DNA of 64,000 bases from Pelagibius sp040217155 (GCA_040217155.1 JAVJNS010000036.1:1-64000); one strand, 5' to 3'; shown: positions 53,462 through 63,321, counted from the first letter of the stretch. Notes: a model not told the origin generated them from the sequence alone. Translations and numbers: made by a program.

Positions 53462-54364
53462 CTATTGCACCACTTGTCGATGCCGGGCCAACTGCATCTG
53501 CCGCCATACCAGCACCACGACCAGCAGCATGACCACCGTGGCCTGTTGGAATTCGGCGCCGAGCACGAAGCCCGAATACTGCTCTGCGACGCCGAGCCCG
53601 AAACCGGTGATGATGACGCCCGGGATGTTCCCCAGACCCGCGGCGGTCACGATGACGAAGGCGCGGATCGAGTGCGTGATGCCATAGAAAGGCTGGATGA
53701 TCCAGATCATCGAAACCAGCACGCCGGCGGCGCCGCAGATCGCCGCGTTGAGGGCGTAGGTGAAGGCATAGACCCGCTCGGTATCGATGCCCATGATTTT
53801 GGCGGCGCGTGCGTCCTGCGCGGTGGCGCGGATGGCCTGGCCCATGCGGCTCGTTTTCATGAAGATGATGACCGCTGTGGCCAAGGCGATGCAGAGGACG
53901 AAGGAGACGAATTTAACCTCTGCCACCGTCACCAGCCCGCCGAAGAAGGCGAGGGTGGAAAGACCGGAATCGGCGGTGCGCACCTCCGGTCCGTAGGCGA
54001 GGTTGAGGCCCTGCTGAACCACCAGCGCGATGCCGAATGTCGCCAGCAGAGAGGTGAAGAGGTCGCGCGTCACCACCCATTTTATGATCGCCAGGTAGGT
54101 CGCCCAACCGAAGGCGAACATGATGCCGAAGACGATCGGCAGGGAAAGGATCGGATGGATCCCCAAAGTGCTCAGGTGCCAGGCGAAATAACCGCCCATG
54201 ATGACGAATTCGCCTTGGGCGAGATTCTTGACGTTCATCACGCCCCAGACCAGGGCGAGACCGTAGGCGGCCAGCACGAAGACGGCGCCGATGAACAGGC
54301 CGTCGAGAAGCAGTTGCACATTCAGGGCCGGCGCCAGCGTCAGCAGGCTGATATTGTCGAACAT
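53462..54364 (-). CDS. livH: Branched-chain amino acid-type ABC transporter permease LivH (system 2)
   Basis: 300-residue permease. GLALVWGVMNVKNLAQGEFV and RATAQDARAAKIMGID are the family opening and ATPase-contact loop. ATG 54364 has GAAGGA 5 nt upstream, favoured over ATG 54400. It is separated from its binding-protein gene by 116 bp containing two overlapping palindromes. Confidence 0.94.
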   Translation of the reverse strand: MFDNISLLTLAPALNVQLLLDGLFIGAVFVLAAYGLALVWGVMNVKNLAQGEFVIMGGYFAWHLSTLGIHPILSLPIVFGIMFAFGWATYLAIIKWVVTRDLFTSLLATFGIALVVQQGLNLAYGPEVRTADSGLSTLAFFGGLVTVAEVKFVSFVLCIALATAVIIFMKTSRMGQAIRATAQDARAAKIMGIDTERVYAFTYALNAAICGAAGVLVSMIWIIQPFYGITHSIRAFVIVTAAGLGNIPGVIITGFGLGVAEQYSGFVLGAEFQQATVVMLLVVVLVWRQMQLARHRQVVQ

Positions 54365-54421
54365 TTGCGTCCTTCGCCCGATGTGGTCCGCCGGCGACAC
54401 CGGCGGAACGCAGCCCGGTCA

Positions 54422-54465
54422 GGGCAATAAAGTTATTGCCCCCGCCCGTTGTCGGGCGGGGGCAA
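54422..54465 (-). other. Two overlapping, mutually exclusive hairpins between binding protein and livH2
   Basis: Palindrome 1: GGGCAATAA (54422-54430) pairs with TTATTGCCC (54433-54441). Palindrome 2: TTGCCCCCGCCCG (54436-54448) pairs perfectly with CGGGCGGGGGCAA (54453-54465), loop TTGT. They share 54436-54441, so only one can form at a time. On the transcribed strand the strong 13-bp stem comes first and is followed by TAACTTTATT. It probably limits read-through from the binding-protein gene into livH2. Confidence 0.65.
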
Positions 54466-54480
54466 AGCAGGGGCGAAAGA

Positions 54481-55758
54481 TCAGTACATTGCCTCGCGCG
54501 GCCAGCTCAGCGGATGCGAGGCGTACTTGGACGGGGCGACGACATTGTACGTCCCGTTCTGGATTTGGCGCAACACCATCGGCTTGGCGATGTTGTTGCC
54601 GGCTTCCGAGAACTTGATCGGCCCGTAGAAAGTCTCCATGTCGGTGGCGGCGATCGCGTCGCGCACCTTCTGGGGATCGAGTGAGTTGGCCCGCTCGAAG
54701 GCTTCCTTCCAGACGATCACGGCCGCCGAGGCCTGGGCCGCCTGGTAGGGCACGTTCTTGTAGCCGTCAAACGTCGCCTTGAAGGTCTTGTCGTAGTCGG
54801 CGGCGGAACCGAAGTATTTGTCGGAGTAGCTGAGCGTCTCCGCCCACTGGGTCGGGCACAGCAGACCGTCCGCCGCGGCACCGAACTGCGCGACGACCTT
54901 GGCGCCTTCGCAGTGGGTCATGGCGACCATCGGCACCTGGACTTGCAGTTCCTGCATCTGCCGGGTGGCGGTCACCGCGCCCTTGTTATGGCCGGAAGCC
55001 AGCAGCACATCGGGTTTCAGTGCCTTGACCTTGGTCAGCGTCGCGGAGATGTCCGACAGGTCCGCCGGCATCTTGTCGTCCAAGATGACCTGCATGTCGT
55101 ACTTCTTCATGTCTTCGAGCACGCCGGCCCGCACATCCTGAGAGAAGGCATCGTTCTCGAAGACCAGGGCGACACGGACGTCGGACGGCTTCTTGCCGTT
55201 CTTCTCGGCAACCTCCGCGGCCAGATCAACGGCGCTGCCGAGATACTGCTCGGAGGTCGAGAGCACGGCGAAGGTGTACTTGTAGCCCTTGTTGAAAAGC
55301 GCTCGCGAAGCGCCTTCGGCCTCGATCATCGGCACCTGGTACTTCTCGACCACTGGTGCGGCGGCGATGGTGGTCGCCGAGCTGTAGGGCCCAAGGATGT
55401 ACTGCACGCCGTCTTGCTCGATCAGACGCTCGAGAAGCTGGGCGGTACGGGCAGGTGTCGATTCATCGTCGTAGTACTTGACCGCGAGCTTGTATTTCTT
55501 GCCGTCGACCGTGACGCCGCCCATCTCGTTGATCTTCTTGACGGCGATGTCGTAGCCGTTCTGGGTGTCGACGCCGTTGGAAGAATACTTGCCGGTCAGC
55601 GAATTCGCCGAGCCGAGGATGATGGTATCGCCCTCGACCTTGGCGTAGGCGGCACCGGCGGCGATCAGGCTGGCGGCGGTGCCAGCCATCACCAGGCTGG
55701 CAATGGTCCGGGCTCCGATGGATTTACGAGCCTCTGCAGGCATAGTGACGAAATTCAT
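54481..55758 (-). CDS. Branched-chain amino acid-type ABC transporter binding protein (system 2)
   Basis: 425-residue periplasmic binding protein with a signal peptide of about 39 residues (SLVMAGTAASLIAAGAAYA). ILGSANSLTGKYSSNGVDTQNGYDIAV (quoted in part) and ILGPYSSATTIAAAPV are the ligand-pocket stretches. ATG 55758 has GGAGG 7 nt upstream. First gene of the system 2 operon; ligand unknown. Confidence 0.94.
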   Translation of the reverse strand: MNFVTMPAEARKSIGARTIASLVMAGTAASLIAAGAAYAKVEGDTIILGSANSLTGKYSSNGVDTQNGYDIAVKKINEMGGVTVDGKKYKLAVKYYDDESTPARTAQLLERLIEQDGVQYILGPYSSATTIAAAPVVEKYQVPMIEAEGASRALFNKGYKYTFAVLSTSEQYLGSAVDLAAEVAEKNGKKPSDVRVALVFENDAFSQDVRAGVLEDMKKYDMQVILDDKMPADLSDISATLTKVKALKPDVLLASGHNKGAVTATRQMQELQVQVPMVAMTHCEGAKVVAQFGAAADGLLCPTQWAETLSYSDKYFGSAADYDKTFKATFDGYKNVPYQAAQASAAVIVWKEAFERANSLDPQKVRDAIAATDMETFYGPIKFSEAGNNIAKPMVLRQIQNGTYNVVAPSKYASHPLSWPREAMY

Positions 55759-55929
55759 TTTTAGGCCTCCCTCGTTCCAAGCAGATTGTCCGCTTAGTTG
55801 AATTCTGCAGCTTGGGTGCAGTTGCCATGAATAATAGTGGGGTAGCGTCGGGACGCAAGCCTCGCAGCGGCTGCGGTGCCCCCAAGAGGACTGGAAAAAA
55901 GTCCAGTGATGTCAGGAAACCCGGCGGTT

Positions 55930-56343
55930 TCAGCTCTTGCTGCGGCGCGGCCCGGTCAAGGAATTCGGCTCGTCGTCGTCAGTGGTCGGCGGCGGATCGA
56001 AGCTGGCCCAGCCGAATTCGGTGCCGGTCTCCGGCAGACCCTTGCGGTCGGACATCCGCCTGTGCAGGTACGACTTGGCGATGAAATTGGCGGTAATCGG
56101 CGCGGTGAGGAAAAGAAACAGGGTGATCAGCAGTTCGTGGGTCGAAACCGTTCCCGTGCGCCACAGGAAAAAGGCCATGGAGGCCAGGAGCACCGCGCCG
56201 ACGCCGAGCGTGGTTGCCTTGGTGGGGCCGTGCAGGCGGGTCATCAGGTCGGGCAGCTTGGCCAGGCCGTAGGATCCGGCCAGGCCGAAAACACCGCCAA
56301 TGACGATCAGTGCCGAGATCAGGAGTTCGATGAGGATTTCCAT
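55930..56343 (-). CDS. mnhG: Mnh/Mrp cation/proton antiporter subunit G
   Basis: 137-residue subunit with three hydrophobic segments (ALIVIGGVFGLAGSYGLAKL, DLMTRLHGPTKATTLG, TLFLFLTAPITANFIAKS). MnhG is needed for assembly of the multi-subunit Na+(K+)/H+ antiporter. Last gene of the operon, with a charged C-terminal tail. Confidence 0.92.
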   Translation of the reverse strand: MEILIELLISALIVIGGVFGLAGSYGLAKLPDLMTRLHGPTKATTLGVGAVLLASMAFFLWRTGTVSTHELLITLFLFLTAPITANFIAKSYLHRRMSDRKGLPETGTEFGWASFDPPPTTDDDEPNSLTGPRRSKS

Positions 56344-56355
56344 GGCCGCCTGCCG

Positions 56356-56625
56356 CTATTCGATGATGTCGCCGCGCAGGATGAATCTGCAATAGGCGAC
56401 GGTGGAGATGAACCCGACCATGGCGAAAAGCAGTGTCGCCTCGAAATACATCGGCGTTTCGCTGCGAATGCCAAACAGGATGAGCAGCGCGATGCCGTTG
56501 ATCACCATGGTGTCCAACGCCAACACGCGGTCGGCGATGCTGGGGCCCCTGGCCAGGCGATAGAAGTTCAGCAGCAGGCCCAGGGCGAAGCAGGCGAAGC
56601 CGAAGAGCAGGGCATAGGCAATCAT
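56356..56625 (-). CDS. mnhF: Mnh/Mrp cation/proton antiporter subunit F
   Basis: 89-residue subunit with three membrane helices; RLARGPSIADRVLALDTMVIN is the family signature (quoted in part: GPSIADRVLALDTM). ATG 56625 overlaps the mnhE stop as ATGA; longer in-frame starts reach into mnhE and are rejected. Confidence 0.93.
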   Translation of the reverse strand: MIAYALLFGFACFALGLLLNFYRLARGPSIADRVLALDTMVINGIALLILFGIRSETPMYFEATLLFAMVGFISTVAYCRFILRGDIIE

Positions 56626-57122
56626 TCGAAAATCTCCTTCAGCCGGGCTTCGTAGCGCTGCTTGATGCCGCTGACCTCGCCCTCGGGGTCGCCGGTGTCG
56701 AGACAGTGGACCAGCAGGCTGCGGCCGTCCGCCGCGAGATCGGCGGACAGGGTGCCGGGCGTCATGGTGATGCTGCCGGCCAGAACGGTGATCGCCTCGG
56801 GGGAGTAGATCTCCAGAGGAATGGTGATGAAGTGCGGGCGCAATTGGCTGTTGGATTTGAACACGACCACGTAGGCGACGATGACGTTGGCGACAACGAT
56901 GTCCCACAGAACCACCAGCACGTACTCGGCGATCTTCAAAGGCCGTCGGATCCGCGGGCGCTGCGGCCAGAAGGCGGCGCTGATCTGCGGCAGCGTGAGG
57001 CCGAGAAACAGCCCGAACAGCAGGCCGCCCAGCGAAAAGTCGTTCAGCAGCATCAGCCAGACCGTGGTCAGAGTCAGAGTCAGGAGCGGGTGCGGCAGGA
57101 AACGGGCGATGATCCGGGGCAA
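56622..57122 (-). CDS. mnhE: Mnh/Mrp cation/proton antiporter subunit E
   Basis: 166-residue subunit. N-terminal membrane helices (LTLTTVWLMLLNDFSLGGLLFG, in part) and a cytosolic C-terminal domain with TMTPGTLSADL and LLVHCLDTGDPEG typical of MnhE. Confidence 0.93.
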   Translation of the reverse strand: MPRIIARFLPHPLLTLTLTTVWLMLLNDFSLGGLLFGLFLGLTLPQISAAFWPQRPRIRRPLKIAEYVLVVLWDIVVANVIVAYVVVFKSNSQLRPHFITIPLEIYSPEAITVLAGSITMTPGTLSADLAADGRSLLVHCLDTGDPEGEVSGIKQRYEARLKEIFE

Positions 57123-57133
57123 GCGGCTTCCTC

Positions 57134-58663
57134 CTATTTCGCGGCCGTGACATCGGGGCCGAGCACGGCCCTGATGTAGTCGACGGGGTCGTGGAGACCG
57201 GCGGACGTCGCCTCCAGGTAGCCGGTCACCGGCCCGGCAAAGATGGCGAGGCCGACCATACCGGCCAGCATCACACCGGCCGCGGCGATCGGCAAGACGG
57301 GGCGGGTCGCCGCCGCCGGATCCTGCGGCCCGGGGATCGCCGCGCTCTTCCAGAAGATCAGGCTGCCGGCGCGCGAAAAGCCGATCATCGCCAACAGCGA
57401 CGTCACCAGGATCAGCGTCCAGATCGTCACCATGGAATCGGCGTCGCGGGCGCTGTCCAGCACCATGAGTTTACCCAGGAACCCGGTGAGCGGCGGCATG
57501 CCGGCCATGCCAATGGCGGCGAGGAAGAACATGACGGCCAGCAGGCCCGTCTGCGCGAAGCGCGGCGCCACGATCAGCCGGCCCTCCGCGCTGCCGCGGC
57601 GCTCCTTGATCAGGTCGGCCAGCAGAAACAGCGCCGCGCCGGCGAAGGTGGAGTGGATCAGATAGAACAGCGCCGCGGTGGTGGCGGCCGGGGTGAAGAG
57701 GGCGATCGCCGTCAACAGGGTGCCCATGGAGCTGATGACCGAGAAACACACCAGCCGCGTCAATTCCTTGGCGCCGAGAACGCCGACCACGCCGACGACC
57801 AGTGTCACCAGCGCCGCCGGCAACAGCCAATCGGCCGCCAGCCAGGCATCCTCGCCGGCGCCGGCGCCGAAGGCCAGGGTATAGACCCGAATGATGGAAT
57901 AGGCCCCGACCTTGGTCATGATGGCGAACAGGGCTGCCACCGGCGCCGAGGCGTTGGCATAGGTGCCCGGCAGCCAGAAGTGGACCGGCACCAGCGCCGC
58001 CTTGACCGCGAAGACCAGCAGCAGCAGCAGGGCGCCGACCCGCAGCAGGGCCTGGTCGCCCTCCGGCACCAGCGGAACCTTCACCGCGAGATCGGCCATG
58101 TTGAGGGTGCCGGTGATGCCGTAGAGGGTGCCGACGGCGATGAGGAACAGCGTCGAGCCGCCCAGGTTGACGACAACGTACTTTACGCCGGCTTTCATGC
58201 GCGCGGCGCCGCCGCCGTGCAGCATCAGACCGTAGGAGGCGATCAGCAGGACCTCGAAGAAGACGAAGAGGTTGAAGACGTCGCCGGTCAGGAAGGCGCC
58301 GTTGATGCCCATGAGCTGGAATTGGAAGAGGGCGTGGAAGTGGCGCCCGCGGCTGTCCCAGCCGCTGGTGATGGCATAGATCACCACCACCACGGCGAGG
58401 ATCGCCGTCAGCAGGACCATCAGGGCCGACAGCCGGTCGAGCACGAGAACGATGCCGAAGGGCGCAGCCCAGTTGCCCAACTGATAGAGCTGCGGCGGAG
58501 CGCTTGCAGCCTGGCTCAACAGTCCGATGGCGACACCGAGCAGCGCCACCGAGGCGACGGCCGAGAACACCCGCTGCAGCACCAGGTCATGGCGCATGGC
58601 CAACACGATGAACGGCGCCATCAGCGCCGGCAGGACGACGGGCACGACGATCCAGTGGTTCAT
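57134..58663 (-). CDS. mnhD: Mnh/Mrp cation/proton antiporter subunit D (NuoN-like)
   Basis: 509-residue proton-channel subunit of the proton-antiporter_M family, related to NuoL/M/N of complex I, with about 14 helices. Conserved ALFAIMTKVGAYSIIRVYTL and FYLIHSTFAGAALFLLADLI (quoted in part) hold the channel lysine and histidine. Ends 11 nt before mnhE. Confidence 0.94.
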   Translation of the reverse strand: MNHWIVVPVVLPALMAPFIVLAMRHDLVLQRVFSAVASVALLGVAIGLLSQAASAPPQLYQLGNWAAPFGIVLVLDRLSALMVLLTAILAVVVVIYAITSGWDSRGRHFHALFQFQLMGINGAFLTGDVFNLFVFFEVLLIASYGLMLHGGGAARMKAGVKYVVVNLGGSTLFLIAVGTLYGITGTLNMADLAVKVPLVPEGDQALLRVGALLLLLVFAVKAALVPVHFWLPGTYANASAPVAALFAIMTKVGAYSIIRVYTLAFGAGAGEDAWLAADWLLPAALVTLVVGVVGVLGAKELTRLVCFSVISSMGTLLTAIALFTPAATTAALFYLIHSTFAGAALFLLADLIKERRGSAEGRLIVAPRFAQTGLLAVMFFLAAIGMAGMPPLTGFLGKLMVLDSARDADSMVTIWTLILVTSLLAMIGFSRAGSLIFWKSAAIPGPQDPAAATRPVLPIAAAGVMLAGMVGLAIFAGPVTGYLEATSAGLHDPVDYIRAVLGPDVTAAK

Positions 58664-59034
58664 GCCGCGCCCCCTCTGTCGGAAGGTCCGTCGCCCGGGT
58701 CGGTCCGGTCCACTTCCTCGGAGTCGACCGCGTCGCTGTCGGCTTCCAGGTAGGCGCGCAGGGCCAGCACCACGATCAGCGCGGTCATGCCGAAGGAGAT
58801 CACGATGGCGGTGAGCACCAGCGCCTGGGGCAGGGGATCGGTGTAGCCGGTGGCATCGTCGGTGATCACCGGCGGTTGATTGACCACGAGGCGGCCGGTG
58901 GCGAAGAGGAAGATGTTGATCGCATAGGACAGCAGCGCCAGACCGATGATCACCGGAAAGGTGCGGCCGCGCAGCAGCAGATAGACTCCCGCAGCCGTCA
59001 TGGCGCCGACACCGCTGGCAACGAGGACCTCCAT
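58660..59034 (-). CDS. mnhC: Mnh/Mrp cation/proton antiporter subunit C (NuoK-like)
   Basis: 124-residue subunit with three helices, related to NuoK (AGVYLLLRGRTFPVIIGLALLSYAINIF in part; DPLPQALVLTAIVISFG). Overlaps mnhD by ATGA and abuts mnhA with no gap. Confidence 0.94.
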   Translation of the reverse strand: MEVLVASGVGAMTAAGVYLLLRGRTFPVIIGLALLSYAINIFLFATGRLVVNQPPVITDDATGYTDPLPQALVLTAIVISFGMTALIVVLALRAYLEADSDAVDSEEVDRTDPGDGPSDRGGAA

Positions 59035-61920
59035 CTACCCCTGTTCCTCTTTCTCTTTGCGGTCCCGTGGTTCCGGCGCGCCCAGCCCCGCTTCGCTGGG
59101 CTTTGGCCGGAAGTCCATCGGATCTTGCGAGATCGGCGCCTCCGTGCGGCGTGCGAGACGCGACAGGTTGGCCAGCGCCAGCATCACGGAGCCGACCACG
59201 GTCAGGAAGACGCCAAGGTCGAAGGCCGCGGCCGTCGCCAGCTCGTACTTCATCTCAAAGGGCAGATAGACATAGGCGAAATCGCTGGTCAGGAAGGGCC
59301 GTCCGGCCAGCCAGGCGCCCGCGCCGGTCAGTCCGGCGATAATCACGCCCCAGGCGATCATCGCGTGGTAGTCGATCTTCATGCGGCGCTCGGCCCAGCC
59401 GAAACCGCTGGCCATGTACTGCATGAGAAAGGCAATGGCGACTACCAGTCCGGCGATGAAGCCGCCGCCCGGTTCGTTGTGGCCGCGCAGGAAGATGAAG
59501 ATGCCGACGACCAGCGACAACGGCAGCATGACCCGTGTCGCCACCACCATCATCAATGGGTGGCGGTCTTTGGCGCGCTCCTGATCGGGTATCCAGGAGG
59601 ACAGATTCTTTGCCGCCGGGCCGTGCAGCGCACTGTCGAGCAGGGCGAAGATCGCCAGCGCGGCGATGCCGAGGACGATGATCTCGCCGAAGGTGTCGAA
59701 GCCGCGGAAGTCGACCAGGATGACATTCACGACGTTGGTGCCGCCGCCGCCCGGCACGGACTGGGCGAGGTGGAAGTCGGAGATCGAGGTGAAGTCGCGG
59801 GACATCACCAGGTAGATCAACCCGCCGACGCCGAGGCCGCTGGCGCCGGCCAGCACGGCATCGCGGACGCGTCGCGTGATCGAGCTTTCTACCGGCGTCT
59901 CTTTCGGCAGGAAGTTCAGCGCCAGTAGCAGCAGGATCACTGTCACCACCTCAACCGAGATCTGCGTCAGCGCCAGATCGGGCGCCGAGAGATAGATGAA
60001 GGCGATGGAGACGATGAGGCCGATGACCCCGACGATCACCAGGGTGAGCAGGCGCTTGCGATGGAAGAACACGATGGCGGCGCAGGCCCCAACCAGCAGC
60101 AGCCAGCCGAGGATCGGCACCAGTGGCGCCGGCGTCGCCGCCCGCAAGCCCATGGCGTGCTCGCCGCTTGTGAAGGCGGCGCCGCCGAGCGCCAGGGCGG
60201 CGGCCACGAAGAAGGCGAGGTAGCGGCGCAGGGAGCCATTGTGCAGACCGTCGATGACGACATTGCTGAGCGCCGCGAGACCGTCCATCGTAGCATCGAA
60301 CATCGCCTTGGCTTCCGGGCGCGGCACCGCGAGGCGCAGCTTGTTGGCGGCGGCATGGCGCCACAGCAGAAAGGCGCCGCCGGCGACGGCCAGCGTGCTC
60401 ATCCCGAGTGCCGGGGTGAGGCCGTGCCAGATCGCTAGTTCGAAGGCCGGCAGCGGCCCGCCAACCACAGCGCCGGCCACGACCTCGACCAGCGGCTGGG
60501 CCAAGATTGCCGGCAGCAGGCCGATGGCGACCACCAGCGCCGCCAGGAAGGCCGGCGGCAGATACATGCCGGGCGGCGGGTCGTGCGGGTGATGCGGGTA
60601 GTCGTTGCGGCGCGGGCCGAAAAAGACATGAAACGCATAACGGAAGGAATAAGCGACCGAGAACAGCGCGCCGAGCGTCGCCAGCGCCGGGAAGATCCAG
60701 GGGTTGCCGGCCCACAGGGTGCGGCTCGCTTCATCCAGCATCATCTCCTTGGAAATGAACCCGTTGAGCAGTGGCAACCCGGCCATGGAGAAGGCGGTGA
60801 TGGTGGCGATGGTGGCGGTGATCGGCATCAGGGCCGCCAGCCCGCCGAGGCGCCGGGCGTCGCGGGTTCCGGCCTCGTGGTCGACGATGCCCGCGGTCAT
60901 GAAGAGCGCGCACTTGAAGGTGGCGTGGTTCAGGATGTGGAACACCCCGGCGGCGGCGGCCAGCGGCGTGCCGAGCCCGAACAGCAGGGTCATCAAGCCC
61001 AGTTGGCTGACCGTCGAGTGGGCCAGCAGGCCCTTCAGATCGTCTTTGAAGAGCGCGATCCAGGCGCCGATGATCATGGTCACCAGACCGGTCGTGGCGA
61101 CGATGTAGAACCACGCCTCGGTGCCGGCCAGGACCGGCCACATTCGGGCCATGAGAAAGACGCCGGCCTTCACCATGGTGGCCGAGTGCAGATAGGCGCT
61201 CACCGGTGTCGGCGCCGCCATGGCATGGGGCAGCCAGAAGTGAAAAGGGAACTGCGCCGACTTGGTGAAGCAGCCGCCGAGGATCAGCAGCAGGGCCGGA
61301 ATGTAGCTTGGCGAAGCCTGGATCTCGGCGCCATGCTGCAGGATCACCGTCAGGTCGTAGGAGCCCACGATGTTGCCGAGGATCAGCATGCCGGCGGTCA
61401 TCGAGAGGCCGCCGATGCCGGTCACCACCAGGGCCATGCGCGCGCCCTGCCGGCCCTCGGGCAGATGCTTCCAATAGCCGATCAGCAGGAACGACGAGAG
61501 GCTGGTCAGCTCCCAGAAAATCAGCAGCAGCAGCACGTTGTCCGACAACACAATGCCGACCATGGCGCCCTGGAAAAGCAGCAGGTAGGCATAGAACTGA
61601 CCCATGGGGTCGTCCTTGGAGAGATAGTAGCGCGCGTAGATGATGATCAGCAGGCCGATGAAAAGAATCAGGCCGGCGAAAAAGAAACCGAGGCCGTCGA
61701 CAAAGAAAGTGACGTTGAGACCCAGGGCCGGGAGCCAGATCCACTGCGCCTGAACAACTTCTCCGGCGAAGACCGCGGGGGCCTGGGTGAGCAGCAGGGT
61801 GAACGCCAGCAGGGTGACCGCGCCGGTGGTCAAGGCGCAGGCGTCACGCCCGGCGCGAATCAGCAGGCCGGGGAGCAGCGCGCCAAGAAACGGCAGCAGA
61901 ACGATCCAGGCCAGAGTCAT
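59035..61920 (-). CDS. mnhA: Fused Mnh/Mrp cation/proton antiporter subunits A and B
   Basis: 961-residue fused protein. Residues ~1-770 are MnhA, NuoL-like proton channel (GKHLPEGRQGARMAL-like loop, FPFHFWLPHAMAAPTPVSAYLHSATMVK quoted in part as HFWLPHAMAAPTPVSAYLH). The C-terminal ~200 residues are MnhB (RGHNEPGGGFIAGLVVAI). This A/B fusion is the PhaAB type found in rhizobia and other alphaproteobacteria. ATG 61920 chosen; the frame extends upstream without similarity. The operon mnhAB-C-D-E-F-G exports Na+ or K+ in exchange for protons, giving alkali and salt tolerance. Confidence 0.94.
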   Translation of the reverse strand: MTLAWIVLLPFLGALLPGLLIRAGRDACALTTGAVTLLAFTLLLTQAPAVFAGEVVQAQWIWLPALGLNVTFFVDGLGFFFAGLILFIGLLIIIYARYYLSKDDPMGQFYAYLLLFQGAMVGIVLSDNVLLLLIFWELTSLSSFLLIGYWKHLPEGRQGARMALVVTGIGGLSMTAGMLILGNIVGSYDLTVILQHGAEIQASPSYIPALLLILGGCFTKSAQFPFHFWLPHAMAAPTPVSAYLHSATMVKAGVFLMARMWPVLAGTEAWFYIVATTGLVTMIIGAWIALFKDDLKGLLAHSTVSQLGLMTLLFGLGTPLAAAAGVFHILNHATFKCALFMTAGIVDHEAGTRDARRLGGLAALMPITATIATITAFSMAGLPLLNGFISKEMMLDEASRTLWAGNPWIFPALATLGALFSVAYSFRYAFHVFFGPRRNDYPHHPHDPPPGMYLPPAFLAALVVAIGLLPAILAQPLVEVVAGAVVGGPLPAFELAIWHGLTPALGMSTLAVAGGAFLLWRHAAANKLRLAVPRPEAKAMFDATMDGLAALSNVVIDGLHNGSLRRYLAFFVAAALALGGAAFTSGEHAMGLRAATPAPLVPILGWLLLVGACAAIVFFHRKRLLTLVIVGVIGLIVSIAFIYLSAPDLALTQISVEVVTVILLLLALNFLPKETPVESSITRRVRDAVLAGASGLGVGGLIYLVMSRDFTSISDFHLAQSVPGGGGTNVVNVILVDFRGFDTFGEIIVLGIAALAIFALLDSALHGPAAKNLSSWIPDQERAKDRHPLMMVVATRVMLPLSLVVGIFIFLRGHNEPGGGFIAGLVVAIAFLMQYMASGFGWAERRMKIDYHAMIAWGVIIAGLTGAGAWLAGRPFLTSDFAYVYLPFEMKYELATAAAFDLGVFLTVVGSVMLALANLSRLARRTEAPISQDPMDFRPKPSEAGLGAPEPRDRKEKEEQG

Positions 61921-62379
61921 CTGCCGCGCTGCTCGCTGTTGGTCGGCCGGTAGAGTGAGATGGTGGCGCCCCGCATCGCTCGATTGTCGGTGATTGTTCT
62001 TGGCCCGATCCGGGCGGCCTCTATCAGACGGTCCGAGCCTACCGACCGAGCCGCGACGGTCAAGATAAACCGGTGAAATTCCGGCGGAATCAACCGCAAA
62101 GCGCGCTGTCACCGCCTGGCTGGTCTGCGGTTCCGACCGGGGCGCCCGATTCTGCCCGCCTTCCGGTCTGAGCACCGGACCTCAGGCACGGCGCGGCGGC
62201 GTCCGGCAGGCACGACGGGACAATCGATTCGCCGGCGGTTGCGCTCTGCCGCAGACCTTGGCCGCTGCACACTCTGGCCGCCGCAGACCTTGCGTGCGGC
62301 GGTTCTATGAGTCATCGCTGGACGCGCAACGCGGCAGCGCAGACCCGCCCCGCCGACCGAACACAGCAGGATCAGCGCC
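61921..62379. other. Intergenic region between mnhA and the nucleoside hydrolase
   Basis: 459 bp between divergent genes. A 13-bp direct repeat GCCGCAGACCTTG occurs at 62248-62260 and 62280-62292 (period 32). No promoter, riboswitch or gene could be recognised; reading frames here show no family. Confidence 0.3.
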
Positions 62380-63321
62380 ATGGCCGCTAGAGCGATCATC
62401 ATCGACACCGATCCCGGGCAGGACGACGCCATCGCCATTCTGCTCGCCCTGGCCTCGGAAGAATTCGATGTGCTCGGGCTCAGCGTGGTGGCGGGCAATG
62501 TGCCGCTCGACCTGACCGAGCGCAACGCGCGCCGGGTCTGCGAGCTGGCCGGACGGCCTGACGTGAAGGTCTTCGCCGGCTGCGCCCGCCCGTTGGTGCG
62601 CCCCCAGGTGACGGCGGAGGAGGTGCACGGCAAGACCGGACTCGACGGGCCCGACCTGCCGGAGCCGACCATGCCCCTGCAGCCGCAGCACGCCGTCGAC
62701 TGGATCGTCGATACCCTGCGCGCCGCCCCGGCCGGCAGCATCACGCTCTGCACCCTGGGGCCGCTCACCAACATCGCCGCGGCGCTGATCAAGGCCCCTG
62801 ACGTCGCGCCGCGGATCGCCGAGATCGTGCTGATGGGCGGCGGTTTCTTCGAAGGCGGCAACGTCACGCCGGCGGCCGAGTTCAACATCTACGTCGATCC
62901 CCATGCCGCCCATGTTGTCTTCACTTCGGGTGTTAAGTTGACCATGCATCCGCTTGATGTGACGCACAAAGCCTTGATGACGCGCGCCTGGATTGAGTCC
63001 CTGCGCGGGCTCGGCACCAAGACCGGCGCCGCCGCCGCGGCCATGCTGGATTTCTACGAGCGCTTCGACCGGGAGAAATACGGCGGCCAGGGCGGTCCGC
63101 TGCACGACCCCTGCGTTGTGGCCTACCTGCTGCAGCCCGGCCTCTTCGGCGGCAAGGACTGCAACGTGCGGATCGAGACCGGCTCGGAGCTGACCATGGG
63201 CATGACCGTGGTCGACTGGTGGGACGTGACCCCGGCGCCGGCCAACTGTCGCGTCATCAACCGGATCGATGCGGCCGGCTTCTACGAGCTGATCCGCGGC
63301 CGCCTGGCGCGGCTTCCATAG
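62380..63321 (+). CDS. Inosine/uridine-preferring nucleoside hydrolase family protein
   Basis: 313-residue cytosolic calcium-dependent hydrolase splitting nucleosides into base and ribose. N-terminal DTDPGQDDA is the calcium-binding signature; NIAAALIK, MGGGFFEGGNVTPAAEFNIYVDP (in part) and the C-terminal HDPCVVAYLL with its Asp complete the site. Followed by the histone-deacetylase-like gene after 14 nt, probably the same transcript. Confidence 0.93.
   Translation: MAARAIIIDTDPGQDDAIAILLALASEEFDVLGLSVVAGNVPLDLTERNARRVCELAGRPDVKVFAGCARPLVRPQVTAEEVHGKTGLDGPDLPEPTMPLQPQHAVDWIVDTLRAAPAGSITLCTLGPLTNIAAALIKAPDVAPRIAEIVLMGGGFFEGGNVTPAAEFNIYVDPHAAHVVFTSGVKLTMHPLDVTHKALMTRAWIESLRGLGTKTGAAAAAMLDFYERFDREKYGGQGGPLHDPCVVAYLLQPGLFGGKDCNVRIETGSELTMGMTVVDWWDVTPAPANCRVINRIDAAGFYELIRGRLARLP

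Noticed and set aside
57191..58753. 520-residue open frame antisense to mnhD
   Set aside because: Gln/Arg/His-rich shadow frame with no domain; mnhD on the other strand is certain. The same applies to the long antisense frame at 6855-8603 and the one at 8390-10336.
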